This document shows, piece by piece, positions 62,640 to 64,000 of a DNA stretch of 64,000 nt. The notes under the pieces are model-generated. The model did not search any database. It was not told the origin of the DNA and saw only the letters and a program-made list of their open reading frames with translations. A program made the position numbers and the translations under genes. Positions within the stretch are counted from its first letter, which is position 1. Each line of letters begins with the position of its first letter. Origin of the DNA: Oscillatoria sp. SIO1A7 (lineage in GTDB: Bacteria > Cyanobacteriota > Cyanobacteriia > Cyanobacteriales > Laspinemataceae). The stretch lies in assembly GCA_010672965.1 (NCBI GenBank), contig JAAHFN010000005.1, forward strand, positions 295,847 through 359,846. The letters are read 5' to 3'.

Positions 62640-64000
62640 CTAGGCTGCAGAGTCTAAATTAATCCGTTTACTCCGTTTACTGAGTTCTTCCCAAACGAAG
62701 TCAGGAAAACCTACTTCCTTGCTTTGGCTCTGGCAGCAATCCCGCACGGCCAGCAGGAAGCCCTCGATATTACCCGGTGCATCTGGCATAGCATCCGCCT
62801 TTGCAAAAAAATCGCGCCATGACTGTTTGTCATCTCCGTAAAGCTCTACCATGCGCAAAGCCGCAAGATATTCGGCCTGGGTATCAAGAGCAAAGCGGAT
62901 TTTGTCTTGAGCAGGCTCAATAGTCTCGATAAGGTGCAGGTGGTTTTCTAGATAGTCCAAGCGCTCCTCTGCATCATCTCCCTCTAGAGCTGCTAGGACA
63001 TCATCTCGTTTGGCTGCTGCCGGTCGGTAGGTCTGCTGGAGACATTGCCAAGCGATCGCCTTGGCATACGGATAGACGGCGGGATCGAATAGCTCCTTCA
63101 TAGTAGGCTTAAGTTCAGTTGGATTCACCCCCCCTAGCTTTTCTTTTGACCGGGATGTCACCACCAAAGCATTAACAGGGAAATCTGCATGTATTTGCTT
63201 GCGAGTATCTTCGCTCATTTCCGAAAAACCATCGACAATAACGAGCAGGCGTTGCCGTCGCAGCAATTGCTCTAACAGTTTCTCTGAAATATCTTGCGAG
63301 TTGATTAAGTTTCTAAGCGACCGTCGAATTGCTTCTATAAAAACTTCTGTAACCTGAAAGTCTTCTTGTTCGAGCAAAATCGGCAACATTTTATGTTCGC
63401 AGAGGCGTTCTTCCGGATTCTCCGACATAGCCCATTTTTCTAGCTGGCAAGCCAAACTGGTTTTGCCCGATCCTTCTTCTCCCCAGATTAGAATGCACTC
63501 TCGTCCTCGATCGAATTTAGGCTTTAGGTTCTTGGCAGTAAAGTTTGCTAGTTCTGTGTCATCCATAGCTACTGGGACGGGAACATAAACATATCGTTTC
63601 TTGACTTTTTGCTTTCTCTCAAGTTTGTTGCGAGCATTTTTGATGTTTGCGGCGACCCAAGCATCGAGGACTCTAGGATGGTGCTTGACAAAAACCACTA
63701 GCGAAAGATAGTTAATTGGTATTGTTAAACTTACCATAGAAATGGAAAATTTAATTTCGGCATCGCCTCGCAGCCACTTATTTGCTGTCAGCATGAATAA
63801 GGGGCTACGCCAGAAAACTACTAAAAAAACGACTATATAGACCAAGATTATTCCAATAAACAAAACAACGAAGAGAGTAGCCTTATCTAGCAGAGACTTG
63901 TCATAAACTGTTAGACTTTTTTTAGTTTCCCTTAAAGCAGCTATGACTTTTTTTGGGTCTCCGATGTCTTGTAAGTCTTTGTTCAACTTTTCTAAGGTTT
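62640..64000 (-). CDS. Membrane-anchored NACHT/STAND-like NTPase, 5' end outside the window
   Basis: At least 453 residues; no in-frame stop lies between the TTG at 63986 and the window edge, and the upstream residues TLEKLNKDLQDIG look like continuing helix, so the start is probably beyond 64000. Two membrane helices (TLFVVLFIGIILVYIVVFLV and ISMVSLTIPINYLSLVVFV) come first. A P-loop NTPase core follows with Walker A WGEEGSGKTSLA, Walker B LLVIVDGFSEM and sensor-like ALVVTSRS, the order found in NACHT proteins. The C-terminal helical part includes FALDTQAEYLAALRMVELYG, typical of the segment after NACHT. Such proteins act as signalling or defence switches. The effector part may lie in the missing N-terminus. 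Confidence 0.78.
   Translation of the reverse strand, partial: TLEKLNKDLQDIGDPKKVIAALRETKKSLTVYDKSLLDKATLFVVLFIGIILVYIVVFLVVFWRSPLFMLTANKWLRGDAEIKFSISMVSLTIPINYLSLVVFVKHHPRVLDAWVAANIKNARNKLERKQKVKKRYVYVPVPVAMDDTELANFTAKNLKPKFDRGRECILIWGEEGSGKTSLACQLEKWAMSENPEERLCEHKMLPILLEQEDFQVTEVFIEAIRRSLRNLINSQDISEKLLEQLLRRQRLLVIVDGFSEMSEDTRKQIHADFPVNALVVTSRSKEKLGGVNPTELKPTMKELFDPAVYPYAKAIAWQCLQQTYRPAAAKRDDVLAALEGDDAEERLDYLENHLHLIETIEPAQDKIRFALDTQAEYLAALRMVELYGDDKQSWRDFFAKADAMPDAPGNIEGFLLAVRDCCQSQSKEVGFPDFVWEELSKRSKRINLDSAA

Overview
The window looks like chromosomal DNA of a filamentous cyanobacterium of the Oscillatoria/Microcoleus type. Direct signs are the very high density of the HIP1 palindrome GCGATCGC in genes and spacers, a cyanobacterial-type tRNA-Glu(UUC) without encoded CCA, and cyanobacterial housekeeping genes (chlP, a plant-type hpd homologue, a DUF3181 gene, kinase-TPR genes, a kinase/ATPase/GAF/cyclase giant). 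Placement within the Oscillatoriales is inference from style, not from a marker gene.

Layout. 1-7.1 kb: accessory genes, with the tail of a small gene at the left edge, an ECF-type sigma factor with a long C-terminal extension, a small secreted Cys-containing protein, a membrane alpha/beta hydrolase, and a 97-aa gene followed by a secreted mono-haem c-type protein. Hairpins separate most of these. 7.5-10.3 kb: small cyanobacterial proteins and a vapBC pair whose toxin has an in-frame stop, next to two MITE-like elements. 10.4-23.2 kb: mostly housekeeping (murJ, HU, cobD-like, an FAD oxidoreductase with a CxxC partner, murE, chlP, hom). 23.4-27.7 kb: two related minus-strand kinase-TPR genes, the second of which is a predicted pseudokinase. 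28.5-41.3 kb: mnmE, a Uma2-like gene, hpd, a serine beta-lactamase-like hydrolase, a SagB-type oxidoreductase, a pentapeptide protein, a RibD-C reductase, a folC missing its C-terminal domain, and a CHASE3 chemoreceptor. 42.3-60 kb: signalling, with a 1904-aa kinase-ATPase-GAF-cyclase, an orphan antitoxin, a nuclease-fold gene, tRNA-Glu, a YdcF-like protein, an SLH lipoprotein, a histidine kinase and a very large hybrid histidine kinase carrying a 20-residue tandem repeat. 60.3-64 kb: a subtilase with an unusual prodomain and Cys-rich tail, convergent with a membrane-anchored NACHT/STAND-like NTPase that runs off the right edge.

The strongest large-scale signal is in the non-coding DNA. Most spacers are built from several families of short inverted-repeat elements without any transposase. 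Three families show insertion footprints: perfect 8-bp target duplications, a 7-bp duplication in a nested insertion, and TA duplications. One TA-type element sits inside a UPF0175 gene, and removing it restores the reading frame exactly. Purine/pyrimidine microsatellite modules have replaced the 3' ends of folC and of the ydcF-like gene. Several toxin-antitoxin relics (vapC nonsense, UPF0175 interrupted, antitoxin without toxin) fit a genome with heavy small-element turnover.
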